64,000 bases of DNA, from the NCBI GenBank assembly GCA_001296005.1, contig LJHR01000009.1:62001-126000 (forward strand). Direction: 5' to 3'. The stretch comes from an alpha proteobacterium AAP38. GTDB taxonomy: Bacteria > Pseudomonadota > Alphaproteobacteria > Azospirillales > Azospirillaceae. Position 1 is the stretch's first letter. Every line of letters starts with the position of its first letter. The notes under the pieces were generated by a model, which saw only the letters and a program-made list of their open reading frames with translations, did no database searches and was not told where the DNA came from. Positions 44,754-53,157 of this stretch are shown here, piece after piece. Made by a program: the position numbers and the translations under genes.

Positions 44754-45686
44754 ATGCGCCTTTTTGTCCTGCTGATCCCCTTGATTTTGGCCGCGATTCC
44801 GGCCGCCGCTCTTGATCTTCAGGCCCATCGCGGGGGCCGTGCCTTGTGGCCGGAAAACACCCTGCCGGCCTTTGAGCGGGCGTTGGATCTGGGTGTCGAT
44901 ACGCTGGAACTGGACACGGGCGTCACCAAGGATGGCGTCCTGATTATCGCCCATGACCGGCATGTCGATGCCAACCTGGCCCGCCGCAAGGGCCAGTGGG
45001 TGGAAGGGCCGCAGCCCACATGGCACAGCCTGACCCTGGCCGAGGTGCAGGCCATTGATGTCGGGCGCATCCGGCCCGATACAACCTATGCCAAGCGCTT
45101 CGCCCGGCAGATGCCGTTGGACGGCACGCGCGTGCCCACCTTGGCCGCCCTGTTCGATCTGGTGAAGAAGCGTGGTGACAGCAAGGTTCGTTTTAATATC
45201 GAAACGAAGATCGATCCGACCAATCCCGGTGATAGTATCGATCCCGAAACGTTTGCCACGCTGCTGGTACGCCAAGTTCGCGACGCAGGCTTGGCGGACC
45301 GGGTAACGATCCAGAGCTTTGATTGGCGAACCTTGCAGGTGGTGCGACGCATCGCGCCGGAGATCGCCACCGCCTATCTGACCATCATTGATCCCGAAGA
45401 AAGCAACGTGTCCCTGACGGGCGAAAGTCTCTGGACCGCCGGCTTTGACCCCATCCGTCATGGCGGCAGCCTGCCGGTGGCGATCAAGGCGGCGGGTGGT
45501 ACGGTCTGGTCACCCTATCACCTGAACCTGACACCGGAACTGGTGAGGGAAGCGCAGGGGCTGGGCCTGAAGGTCATCCCGTGGACCGTCAATGATCCCG
45601 CCGATATGAAGCGGCTGATCGAATGGGGCGTGGATGGGTTGATCACCGATGATCCGGTGACGGGCAAGCAGGTGGCGGGGCGGTAA
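44754..45686 (+). CDS. Glycerophosphodiester phosphodiesterase, exported
   Basis: A 310-aa TIM-barrel enzyme with signal peptide (MRLFVLLIPLILAAIPAAA). Active-site parts are QAHRGGRALWPENT (His, Arg, Glu), ELDTGVTKDGVLIIAHD (Glu, Asp, His) and FNIETK; the C-terminal VIPWTVNDPADMKRLIEWGVDGLITDDP is typical. It hydrolyses deacylated phospholipid head groups to glycerol-3-phosphate and an alcohol in the periplasm. The gene is convergent with the carA-linked hypothetical gene only 11 bp away. Confidence 0.95.
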   Translation: MRLFVLLIPLILAAIPAAALDLQAHRGGRALWPENTLPAFERALDLGVDTLELDTGVTKDGVLIIAHDRHVDANLARRKGQWVEGPQPTWHSLTLAEVQAIDVGRIRPDTTYAKRFARQMPLDGTRVPTLAALFDLVKKRGDSKVRFNIETKIDPTNPGDSIDPETFATLLVRQVRDAGLADRVTIQSFDWRTLQVVRRIAPEIATAYLTIIDPEESNVSLTGESLWTAGFDPIRHGGSLPVAIKAAGGTVWSPYHLNLTPELVREAQGLGLKVIPWTVNDPADMKRLIEWGVDGLITDDPVTGKQVAGR

Positions 45687-45697
45687 CGCCCCTTACC

Positions 45698-46711
45698 TTA
45701 TACGGCGTCGCCCAGCCAGCGCGAGGTCACGGGCTCCAGATCACCGCGCCACCGGGCGATTTCCTCTGCGACCTGTTCCAGGGCGCGTTGGTCGCGGTAG
45801 CGTTTGCGGGCGCGGTTATTGTCGCCCTTGGCTTGCATTGCGGCCAGACGGGCTGACACGCGCGGATCGCCGATGATCACCTGACGCCAGCGGTCCAGGC
45901 GGATTTCGGCGGTGCAGTCGACAATGGCCTGGGTGCCGGGCCGCCGGCCCAGTTTGATGGCGGCGGGCGCCAGGCGGGCCGCCACGGACAGGGACACATC
46001 CTCGGGCATGCCGGGGAACACGGCCCTCACGGCCTCAGCGATGCTGTCTTTCAGGTCCGCGCCGCGCTGCTTGTCATCGCGCGCCACGCGCTTGGCCGAG
46101 ACCTCCATGCGGCGGCGGCTATGCGCCATCACCTGTTCGGCTACTTCCTGGGCATCGGGATCCAGCCACAGGACGGGACCATCGGCCAGAAGCGCCGCCA
46201 CTGGGGCGGGCAGGGCAGGGTGGAACCCATCGGCCACAAAGGCCAGCCGCAGCTTGATCAAGGATTTCAGGGCACGTTCGCGGCCCGCATCGGCGGCCAG
46301 GAACGTGGCCTGCGAAACGGGTGCCGCTTTCAGCAGGCTGTCGAGCGCTTCCAGATCGCCACCGGTCCAGCGGCGACCATGGAGCAGCCGTTCGGCGCGG
46401 TCGCGCAAGAGCGCACGGCCGGCATCGCGCGGGTGCGCGGGCGCCACCTCAATCAGCTTCCACACCGTATCGACCAGCCGGGCCACGGCCCAGCCGGCAT
46501 GGATATCAAGCGGCCGGTCGGTCGTGAAGGCGCCGTTGGGCAGGTTCCAGACGTCACTGACGCGGATCAGGCCGCTGCCATCCAGGAACGCCTCCCCACC
46601 GGGGGAGCGGTTGATAACCGGCCAGCTTGCAACCAGCCCTGCCAACCCCTCCGGCATGCCGGAGGGGCGGTCCCATTCACCAAGACGGATAAGGCCCAAA
46701 TCCACTGTCAC
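45698..46711 (-). CDS. Hypothetical protein coupled to carA
   Basis: I do not recognise this 337-aa protein. It starts at GTG 46711, one base after the carA stop, so it depends on carA translation. It has no signal peptide or membrane helix. It is rich in Ala, Arg and Leu helices; a central stretch (ADGPVLWLDPDAQEVAEQVMAHSRRRMEVSAKRVARDDKQRGADLKD) and a basic C-terminal part (KGDNNRARKRYRDQRALEQVAEEIARWR) could bind nucleic acid. A role in pyrimidine or arginine metabolism is possible from position only. Confidence 0.7.
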   Translation of the reverse strand: MTVDLGLIRLGEWDRPSGMPEGLAGLVASWPVINRSPGGEAFLDGSGLIRVSDVWNLPNGAFTTDRPLDIHAGWAVARLVDTVWKLIEVAPAHPRDAGRALLRDRAERLLHGRRWTGGDLEALDSLLKAAPVSQATFLAADAGRERALKSLIKLRLAFVADGFHPALPAPVAALLADGPVLWLDPDAQEVAEQVMAHSRRRMEVSAKRVARDDKQRGADLKDSIAEAVRAVFPGMPEDVSLSVAARLAPAAIKLGRRPGTQAIVDCTAEIRLDRWRQVIIGDPRVSARLAAMQAKGDNNRARKRYRDQRALEQVAEEIARWRGDLEPVTSRWLGDAV

Positions 46712-46712
46712 C

Positions 46713-47897
46713 TTAGTAGCGCCCTTCGATGGCGGCCACGAACCGGTCGAACAGGTAATGGCTGTCCTCCGGGCCGGGGCTTGCTTCGGGATGGTACTGC
46801 ACCGAGAAGACGGGACGGCCCGACAGGCGGATGCCTTCGTTGGTGCCGTCAAACAGGGAGACGTGGGTGACCTCCACCTCTTCCGGCAGACTTTCGCGCA
46901 GGACCACAAAGCCGTGATTCTGGCTGGTGATCTCCACCACGCCGGACGCGATATCCTTCACCGGATGGTTGGCGCCGCGATGGCCCTTGTCCATCTTGAC
47001 GGTGCGTCCGCCCAGCGCCAGGGCCAGCATCTGGTGACCCAGGCAGATGCCGAACACGGCCTTGCCGCTATCCACCAGCCGCGCAATGGTCGGCACGGCA
47101 TATTCACCCGTTGCCGCCGGATCGCCGGGGCCGTTGGACAGGAAGATACCGTCGGGGTTCAGCGCCAGGATTTCCTCTGCCGTCGTGGTGGCCGGGACCA
47201 CCGTCACCTTGCAGCCGGACGCGGCGAGGCAGCGCAGGATGTTGCGCTTGGCGCCGAAATCCATGGCTACCACATGATACTTGGGATCGGTCTGCTTGCC
47301 ATAGCCGTCCTTCAGCGACCAGATCGATTCGTCCCAGCTATAGGTCTGGCGGGTCGTCACGTCCTTGGCCAGATCCATGCCTTCCAGGCCGGGCCATTCC
47401 TGGGCCATCTTCACCAGGGCGTCGATATCGAACACGCCATCGGGCGAATGGGCGATCACGCCGTTGGGGGCGCCATTGTCGCGGATGCGGCGGGTCAGGC
47501 GGCGCGTGTCGATGCCCGACAGGCCGACCAGATTATGGCTTTTCAGCCAGGCATCCAGATGCTGGGTGGCGCGCCAGTTGGCGGGTTCGGTGATGTCGGC
47601 CTTGATGATCAGACCGCGCGCCACCGGCGTCACCGTCTCGATATCTTCCGGGTTGGTCCCGACATTCCCGATATGGGGGAAGGTGAAGGTGATGATCTGA
47701 CCGGCATAGGACGGATCGGTCAGGATTTCCTGATAGCCCGTCAGGGAGGTGTTGAAGCACACCTCACCCACGCTGTGGCTCACGGCGCCCACACCGCGTC
47801 CCCAGAAGACCGAACCATCGGCCAGGACGAGAACGCCCGTGGCTCCCTTGGGAGCGGGCGCGCGGGTGGGGGAACCCATCGGCGGGGTGTCGGACAT
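46713..47897 (-). CDS. carA: Carbamoyl-phosphate synthase small subunit
   Basis: The glutaminase subunit that feeds ammonia to CarB for carbamoyl phosphate, used in pyrimidine and arginine synthesis. The 394-aa product has the N-terminal CarA domain (LVLADGSVFWGRGVGA, FNTSLTGYQEILTDPSYAGQI) and class I glutamine amidotransferase triad Cys in FGICLGHQML with His-Glu in QYHPEASPGP. ATG 47897 has AAAGG 8 nt upstream; a GTG three codons earlier overlaps that site. carB is not adjacent. A hairpin plus U-run lies in its leader. Confidence 0.96.
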   Translation of the reverse strand: MSDTPPMGSPTRAPAPKGATGVLVLADGSVFWGRGVGAVSHSVGEVCFNTSLTGYQEILTDPSYAGQIITFTFPHIGNVGTNPEDIETVTPVARGLIIKADITEPANWRATQHLDAWLKSHNLVGLSGIDTRRLTRRIRDNGAPNGVIAHSPDGVFDIDALVKMAQEWPGLEGMDLAKDVTTRQTYSWDESIWSLKDGYGKQTDPKYHVVAMDFGAKRNILRCLAASGCKVTVVPATTTAEEILALNPDGIFLSNGPGDPAATGEYAVPTIARLVDSGKAVFGICLGHQMLALALGGRTVKMDKGHRGANHPVKDIASGVVEITSQNHGFVVLRESLPEEVEVTHVSLFDGTNEGIRLSGRPVFSVQYHPEASPGPEDSHYLFDRFVAAIEGRY

Positions 47898-47940
47898 GGC
47901 GGGCACCTTTATCTGCGAGATCGGCGCCGGAGCGCCGGTG

Positions 47941-47978
47941 AAAAGGCCGTGCCTTCCCGCCCGAAAGGCGGGGCGGCC
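47941..47978 (-). terminator. Terminator-like hairpin in the carA leader
   Basis: On the minus strand, stem GGCCG/CGGCC encloses CCCGCC/GGCGGG and is followed by TTTT, about 45 nt before the carA start. It may be an attenuator that senses pyrimidine or arginine state, or simply a leader hairpin. The rest of 47907-48276 is GC-rich with further inverted repeats and no supportable gene. Confidence 0.4.
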
Positions 47979-48276
47979 TGCCCGCAGTCGCGTCGCGGGT
48001 CCGATCGTCCGCCGGGTAATCCCGCCGGGCGAAGGGCCGCGCCGATGCCGCGCGCCGGCCAGGGCCGGTACGGTTCTGAAGGTGAATTAGCCATTCGGGC
48101 GCGCGTGGTCAACCAACGTGGGCGCGCCCCTGCCACGCGCCATCATTGGGTGTCGCATGACGGGTCCTGAAAGGGGAGTTTCCAGGCGGCGACGCGAGCC
48201 ATTCCTATTCGCTGGCATCCGATGGCCGGTTTGGATAATGTTCCCGGCTGTTTCACCTGTCCCCTGGAGTTGTCCG

Positions 48277-48735
48277 ATGTTGCGCCAGACGCTGAACGAA
48301 GCCCTGAAGGATGCGATGCGCGCCAAGAACAGCCGCGGCGTCGCCACCATCCGGCTGATCCTGGCGGCATTGAAGGACCGCGATATCGCGGCGCGCAGCA
48401 GCGGCAACCAGGATGGCATTGATGATGCCACCGTCCTGTCGATGCTGCAGACCATGGTGAAGCAGCGCCGCGAAAGCATCATCATGTATGAACAGGGTGG
48501 CCGCACTGAGCTGGCCCAGCAGGAGCGGGAAGAGATCGACGTGATCGAAGCCTTCCTGCCCCGCCAGTTGAACGAGGATGATACCCGCGAAGCCATCGCC
48601 GCCCTGATCGCCGAGTTGGGCGCCACCGGCGTCAAGGATATGGGCAAGGTGATGGCCGAGCTGCGCGGTCGTTTCGCGGGCCAGATGGACTTCACCAAAG
48701 CCAGCGCCCTGGTGCGCGAAAAGCTGGCCAACTGA
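48277..48735 (+). CDS. GatB/YqeY domain protein
   Basis: A 152-aa helical protein matching the YqeY family: MLRQTLNEALKDAMRAKNSRGVATIRLILAALKDRDI at the start, then YEQGGRTELAQQEREEIDVIEAFLPRQL and GVKDMGKVMAELRGRFAGQMDF. The domain resembles the tRNA-binding tail of GatB; its free form has no firmly known role. CTGGAG precedes ATG 48277. Conserved placement between carA and dnaG-rpoD in alphaproteobacteria supports the call. Confidence 0.95.
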   Translation: MLRQTLNEALKDAMRAKNSRGVATIRLILAALKDRDIAARSSGNQDGIDDATVLSMLQTMVKQRRESIIMYEQGGRTELAQQEREEIDVIEAFLPRQLNEDDTREAIAALIAELGATGVKDMGKVMAELRGRFAGQMDFTKASALVREKLAN

Positions 48736-48742
48736 CCCTGTG

Positions 48743-49600
48743 ATGCCAATCCGGCTGCTGCTGCCGGGTGATGAGGGCCGGCTGGATGCCTATCTGGCCC
48801 GTCATCCGGCGACATCCATGTTCCTGCGTTCCAATGTCCGGCGTGTCGGGCTGGCAGATCGGGCCGAACGCTACCATGCCCGCTATGCGGCGCTGATGGA
48901 TGGCGATGGTGCCGTCCACGGCGTGGTGTCCCATGCCTGGAACGGCAATCTGCTGATCCAGGCGGAACCGGACGACGCCATCGGGCTTGCGGGCTTTCAT
49001 CTGGCGGCGGGCGACCGGGCCGTGGCCGGGATTATCGGGCCGCTGCCGGCGGTGCGCGCGGTTCAGACCCTGTTCCCCAACCGGCCCTTGTTGAAGGATG
49101 GGGCGGATGATCTGTTCGACCTGCCTTTGTCCGATCTGAAGGTACCGGCAGCGCTGACCGATGGTACGCTGTCCTGGCGACGGGCCGACGCCGGCGATAT
49201 CTCGCTGCTGTCGGTCTGGCGTGTGGGTTATTGCCTGGAAACCCTGGGTGAGGCCGACAGCGCGGACCTGCACGCCCGCGCCGCCGCCGATGTTGCCGCT
49301 TGGGTCGCGGCGGATGAAGCGTTTGTGGTGACGGGGGCCGACGGGGTGCCGCTATCCATGGCCACCCACAATGCCCGCGTCCCGGATACGGTGCAGATCG
49401 GCGGGGTCTGGACGCCTGTGGCTCTGCGTGGGCGCGGGCTGGCACGGGCCGCCGTGACAGGTGCCCTGCTGGCGGCGCGGGATGACGGGGCCGAAACGGC
49501 GATCCTGTTCACCGGCAAGCAGAATGAGCCGGCGCGCCGGGCCTATCTGTCGCTGGGTTTTCGTATCATCGGTGATTACGGGATCGTCCTGCTGGGATAG
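48743..49600 (+). CDS. GNAT family N-acetyltransferase
   Basis: A 285-aa protein with a C-terminal GNAT fold: TVQIGGVWTPVALRGRGLARAAVTGALLAARDDG includes the acetyl-CoA loop RGRGLA (Q/RxxGxG/A), and NEPARRAYLSLGFRIIGDYGIVLL is the usual ending. The N-terminal half is a divergent second GNAT-like domain. The substrate is unknown. ATG 48743 comes 7 nt after the yqeY stop, with no ribosome site of its own, so it may be coupled. It begins a block of accessory genes inserted before dnaG. Confidence 0.88.
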   Translation: MPIRLLLPGDEGRLDAYLARHPATSMFLRSNVRRVGLADRAERYHARYAALMDGDGAVHGVVSHAWNGNLLIQAEPDDAIGLAGFHLAAGDRAVAGIIGPLPAVRAVQTLFPNRPLLKDGADDLFDLPLSDLKVPAALTDGTLSWRRADAGDISLLSVWRVGYCLETLGEADSADLHARAAADVAAWVAADEAFVVTGADGVPLSMATHNARVPDTVQIGGVWTPVALRGRGLARAAVTGALLAARDDGAETAILFTGKQNEPARRAYLSLGFRIIGDYGIVLLG

Positions 49601-49669
49601 GGCCTTTCCCTTTGCCCGGGGCGGCATTCCGGCCCATAATTGCCCGTCCCGATCAGGCGAGGCAGGGCC

Positions 49670-49918
49670 ATGGATGATGGCGTGATCAGTGCGGATGAGG
49701 CCGGTCGGAATTTCGACAGGCTGCTGGCGCAGGTGGAGGCGGGACAATCCCTGACCATCACCCGCGATGGCCGCCCCGTGGCCATGGTTACGCCGGTTGA
49801 GGCTGATGCGGCTAATAATCGCGACATGCTTCGTCAGAAGATGATGGAAATGATGCGGAAGGGCATTCCCATCGATTACCAGGGGCCCCTTGACCGTGAG
49901 GCGCTGCACCGGCGATGA
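49670..49918 (+). CDS. vapB: Antitoxin of a VapBC-type module (Phd/YefM family)
   Basis: An 82-aa protein with the Phd/YefM DNA-binding N-terminus (ISADEAGRNFDRLLAQVEAGQSLTITRDGRPVAMVTP) and a C-terminal tail (MRKGIPIDYQGPLDREALHRR) that should bind the toxin. AGGG precedes ATG 49670. Its stop overlaps the toxin ATG by 4 nt, so the two are made together, and the complex probably represses its own promoter in the 69-bp gap upstream. Confidence 0.92.
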   Translation: MDDGVISADEAGRNFDRLLAQVEAGQSLTITRDGRPVAMVTPVEADAANNRDMLRQKMMEMMRKGIPIDYQGPLDREALHRR

Positions 49919-50370
49919 GTATTCTCGCCTTCGACACAAACATTCTCGTCTACGCGGTCGACCAACTGGCATCCATCGAACGGCGTGAAAAGGCGCAGGC
50001 TCTGCTGGATCGGGCGTCCAAGGCTGGTATCGGCTTTCTGTCCAGTCAGGCACTTGTCGAGTTTCACGCCGTCGTGACTCGCAAGAGGCGCGGCACTGCG
50101 CAGGAGTTGATCGATCAGATCGAGTTATGGGGGCAGCTTTTCACTGTGGTCGTTCCCTCTTTCGAAGATGTGGTCATTGCAACCAAGGCCCATCGCGACC
50201 ATGGCCTCTCCATCTGGGATCCCATGATCTGGTCCGTTTCCCGCCGGGCTGGGGCCGGCATGCTGCTCAGCGAGGATTTTCAGGATGGGCGGGTGCTGGA
50301 TGGGGTTCGCTTCGTCAATCCATTCAATCCGGCCAATGACCCGTTGATCGACGCCGCCCTCACACCTTGA
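49915..50370 (+). CDS. vapC: PIN-domain toxin VapC
   Basis: A 151-aa PIN nuclease with the acidic cluster intact: FDTNILVY (Asp7), ALVEF (Glu49), SIWDPMIW (Asp102) and LLSEDFQDG (Glu120/Asp121). VapC toxins cut specific tRNAs or rRNA, stopping translation when the antitoxin is degraded. The start overlaps vapB by ATGA. Its 3' end overlaps the convergent hypothetical gene by 11 bp. Confidence 0.94.
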   Translation: MSILAFDTNILVYAVDQLASIERREKAQALLDRASKAGIGFLSSQALVEFHAVVTRKRRGTAQELIDQIELWGQLFTVVVPSFEDVVIATKAHRDHGLSIWDPMIWSVSRRAGAGMLLSEDFQDGRVLDGVRFVNPFNPANDPLIDAALTP

Positions 50371-50878
50371 TGTCTACGCCCTTGGATGCGTCCTCCCGCG
50401 TGACCATGCGGCCATCCAGCGAGATGAAATATTTTGCCGACTTGGTCAACTGATCCGGGTTGAGGCCCATGGCGGTCAATTCTGCCCACATGGGGGCAAG
50501 ATTTTCCTCGTTACGGTATTTGTCGGTTATGGCGTCGATGGCCTTCTGTGTGTCGGCGGGGACGAAGGGCAGGTACCCGCGCTCATTGGCGGGCAGGGCC
50601 ATCTGAAAGGCCAGCGGGGGGTCGCCATCCTGGCCGTATTTTCGGCCATGGGTCATCTCAAATTCCTGCTGACGGCGGCGGATTTCATTGTTCCGCGCGG
50701 CGTCATAGGCCTCGCGCTCCTTCTTCAGCGCCGCCATTTCCTCCTTCTGCTGGGCCGCCGGGTCGGGCGGTGCTGTGCCCGTCTTGGCGGTGGGGGCCTG
50801 GGTCTGCGTACTGGCTGGTGACTTCACCTGCAGCCGCGACAGGATCGCGGAGGAAGAGAACATGGAGCTGATATTCAT
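50360..50878 (-). CDS. Hypothetical protein with Ala/Lys/Glu coiled-coil segment
   Basis: A 172-aa protein without a recognised family. It has a Ser/Thr/Pro-rich N-terminal third (SPASTQTQAPTAKTGTAPPD), a charged coiled-coil-like middle (QQKEEMAALKKEREAYDAARNNEIRRRQQEFE) and a more regular C-terminal part (ADTQKAIDAITDKYRNEENLAPMWAELTAMGLNPDQL). There is no signal peptide or membrane helix. It is convergent with vapC and divergent from dnaG. The coding call rests on length, codon-like composition and a clean start. Confidence 0.65.
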   Translation of the reverse strand: MNISSMFSSSAILSRLQVKSPASTQTQAPTAKTGTAPPDPAAQQKEEMAALKKEREAYDAARNNEIRRRQQEFEMTHGRKYGQDGDPPLAFQMALPANERGYLPFVPADTQKAIDAITDKYRNEENLAPMWAELTAMGLNPDQLTKSAKYFISLDGRMVTREDASKGVDIKV

Positions 50879-51084
50879 GGCGCATGCCCTTCATACGGGA
50901 AACTTTGTTTCCAAGGGCAAGCAATCTCCGTACCGACGAATTTCGAACCAAACTGGATTTATCCACAGGCTGTGAATCATGGGGCCATCTGGGGATGGGT
51001 GCCGGTGCGCGTGGCGTTCGTGCCACCGCCTGGGATATGCTCCCCGGCTGATCCGCATTCGAAGCCTTTGAGATATCAGCCCCG

Positions 51085-52965
51085 ATGGCCTTGCCGCCGC
51101 AGTTCCTGGAAGAGTTGCGTTCCCGCCTTTCCGTGTCGGAAGTGGTGATGAAACGCATGCGCCTGCAGCGCGCCGGTCGGGAGTTCAAAGCCCCGTGCCC
51201 CTTCCACAATGAAAAGACGCCCAGTTTCTACGTTAACGACCAAAAGAACTTCTTTCATTGCTTTGGCTGCGGCGCCCATGGCGACCAGATCGGGTTCGTC
51301 ATGCGCCATGACAACCTGTCCTTCATGGAAGCTGTGGAGCATCTGGCGGGCGAGGCCGGACTTCAGGTGCCGCAGGCCAGCCCGCAGGAACGCCAGCAAT
51401 ATGAGCGGCAGAAGTCGCTCTATGACCTCGTCGAACGCGCCACCAAATATTATGAGCGCGAGCTGTTCAGCCCCGGTGGGCGCAACGCGCTGGATTATCT
51501 GCGCCGGCGCGGCCTGGATGAGGAGGGGATTGCCCGCTTCCGTCTGGGCTATGCCCCGCAGGAGGGCGGGCCGTTACGCGCCCTGCTGCTGGAGGCCGGG
51601 TATAGTGAGGCCGACATGGTGGAGGTCGGCCTGTTCAAGCGGGCCGAGCCGGGGCGGCCCATCCGCAACTTCTTCTGGAACCGTGTCATGTTCCCCGTCA
51701 CCGACCGGCGGGGGCAGGTGGTGGCGTTCGGCGGGCGCATTCTGGAAGGCGACGGGCCGAAATATATCAATTCCGCTGAGAACCCTTTGTTCCACAAGGG
51801 TAATCTTCTCTACGGCATGTCGCGCGCCCGGCAGGCGGCGGCGGACGGTCAGCGGCTGATCGTCACCGAAGGCTATATGGACGTCATCTCCTGCGTGCAG
51901 GCAGGGTTCGAGGGGGCGGTGGCCCCCCTCGGCACCGCCATGACGGAGACGCAGATCCAGGTGCTGTGGAAACTGGCACCGGAGGGGCAGCGCAACCCCA
52001 TCCTGTGCTTTGACGGCGACAATGCCGGACGGCGGGCGGCACAGCGGGCCGTGGAACGGGTGCTGCCCATCCTGGTGCCCGACGCCACCGTCCGCATCGC
52101 CTTCATGCCCGACAAGGAAGACCCTGACAGCCTGATACGGTCGGGCGGGCCGGATGCGTTCACCGCCATCCTGGACCGCGCTCTGTCGCTGGAGGATTTC
52201 ATCTGGGAGATGGTGCGCCAGGGCGAGGACCCGAAGACGGCGGATGGCCGCCTGCGGATCGAGACCGGCATCAACCAGATGATGGAGAAGGTCACCGACA
52301 AGTCGGTGCAGTACAGTTACCGCTCCGTCCTGCGCGAGAAGCTGCGCGCCGCCATCCGGGCCAGTGGGGGCGGGTTTGGCGGTGGGTTCGGTGGGGCAGG
52401 GGGAGATCGGGGCGGGGGGCGCCCGCGCCGGCTTCAGCCCGGCGATGTGCCTGTCAGCCGCCTTTGGGACAGCCGTTTCCGGTCCGGCACCTTGCGCACC
52501 GAACCGCGCCGTCGCGAACGCTATCTGGTGCTGACCATCGTGCATCATCCCGAACTTTTTCAGGATGTGGGGGAGACGTTGGCCGGGGCGGAATTCGCGG
52601 ATGGCGAGATGGAGGCGCTGCGCCAAGCGCTTGTCGCATGCCTAACCACCGAATCAGCACTTGACGCCGAGGCTTTGAGACGCCACCTGTCTGGTCGTGG
52701 TTTTTCCGAGACGCTGGATAGTCTGCTGAGTGCAGACATGCCGAAATTCGCGCAACCAGGAGCGTCGTTCGAAACCGCGAAGAGTGGCTGGCAGGAGGTT
52801 TGGCTGAGTTCCGAGGATGGTTTGCTTCAACGCGAGCTGCGCGATGCCGAGAGACGGTTTGCCGAGACATTCAGTGAGGATGATCTGGCACGATTACGCG
52901 CGCTGCAACGGGAGCTGCTGATTCTCCGGGGCCATGCCGATGACCTGACGGAAAGGGACGGATAA
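51085..52965 (+). CDS. dnaG: DNA primase
   Basis: Makes RNA primers for replication. The 626-aa protein has the N-terminal CHC2 zinc-binding domain (CPFHNEKTPSFYVNDQ and HCFGCG near residues 40-65), the RNA polymerase core with the TOPRIM metal site (VTEGYMDVI near 264 and CFDGDNAGRRAA near 312), and a helicase-binding C-terminal region. A Gly/Arg-rich linker (GGGFGGGFGGAGGDRGGGRPRR) separates core and tail. It is followed by rpoD, the usual macromolecular-synthesis order. Confidence 0.97.
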   Translation: MALPPQFLEELRSRLSVSEVVMKRMRLQRAGREFKAPCPFHNEKTPSFYVNDQKNFFHCFGCGAHGDQIGFVMRHDNLSFMEAVEHLAGEAGLQVPQASPQERQQYERQKSLYDLVERATKYYERELFSPGGRNALDYLRRRGLDEEGIARFRLGYAPQEGGPLRALLLEAGYSEADMVEVGLFKRAEPGRPIRNFFWNRVMFPVTDRRGQVVAFGGRILEGDGPKYINSAENPLFHKGNLLYGMSRARQAAADGQRLIVTEGYMDVISCVQAGFEGAVAPLGTAMTETQIQVLWKLAPEGQRNPILCFDGDNAGRRAAQRAVERVLPILVPDATVRIAFMPDKEDPDSLIRSGGPDAFTAILDRALSLEDFIWEMVRQGEDPKTADGRLRIETGINQMMEKVTDKSVQYSYRSVLREKLRAAIRASGGGFGGGFGGAGGDRGGGRPRRLQPGDVPVSRLWDSRFRSGTLRTEPRRRERYLVLTIVHHPELFQDVGETLAGAEFADGEMEALRQALVACLTTESALDAEALRRHLSGRGFSETLDSLLSADMPKFAQPGASFETAKSGWQEVWLSSEDGLLQRELRDAERRFAETFSEDDLARLRALQRELLILRGHADDLTERDG

Positions 52966-53014
52966 TGGGCGGGCGGCCGAGCAATCGGGCGTCGTGCGAC
53001 GCATTTGTCCTGCA

Positions 53015-53040
53015 AAACTGTGTCTTGGCGAACACAGTTT
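53015..53040. promoter_or_regulatory. Inverted repeat upstream of rpoD
   Basis: 9-bp arms AAACTGTGT/ACACAGTTT separated by 8 nt, 118 bp before the rpoD start. Arms are AT-richer than the surroundings and the spacing suits a dimeric regulator or a weak hairpin after dnaG. It does not match the alphaproteobacterial LexA box (GTTC-N7-GTTC). Confidence 0.4.
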
Positions 53041-53157
53041 CCAGCCTCTTGCCAAAGTTATAGCCAGGAAGAGTTTCGTCGGATGACCGGGCCCTTGCCC
53101 GAGTCGTCCATTTGCGTTTACCGGTGGCAGCCTTAAGAGTGCGGGGGCAGCGAACGA

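Noticed and set aside
45912-48170. 752-codon open frame on the plus strand
   Set aside because: Antisense to carA and the coupled hypothetical gene; Ser/Arg/Gly-rich shadow.
53015-53040. LexA/SOS box before rpoD
   Set aside because: The dyad is AAACTGTGT-N8-ACACAGTTT and does not fit the alphaproteobacterial GTTC-N7-GTTC pattern.
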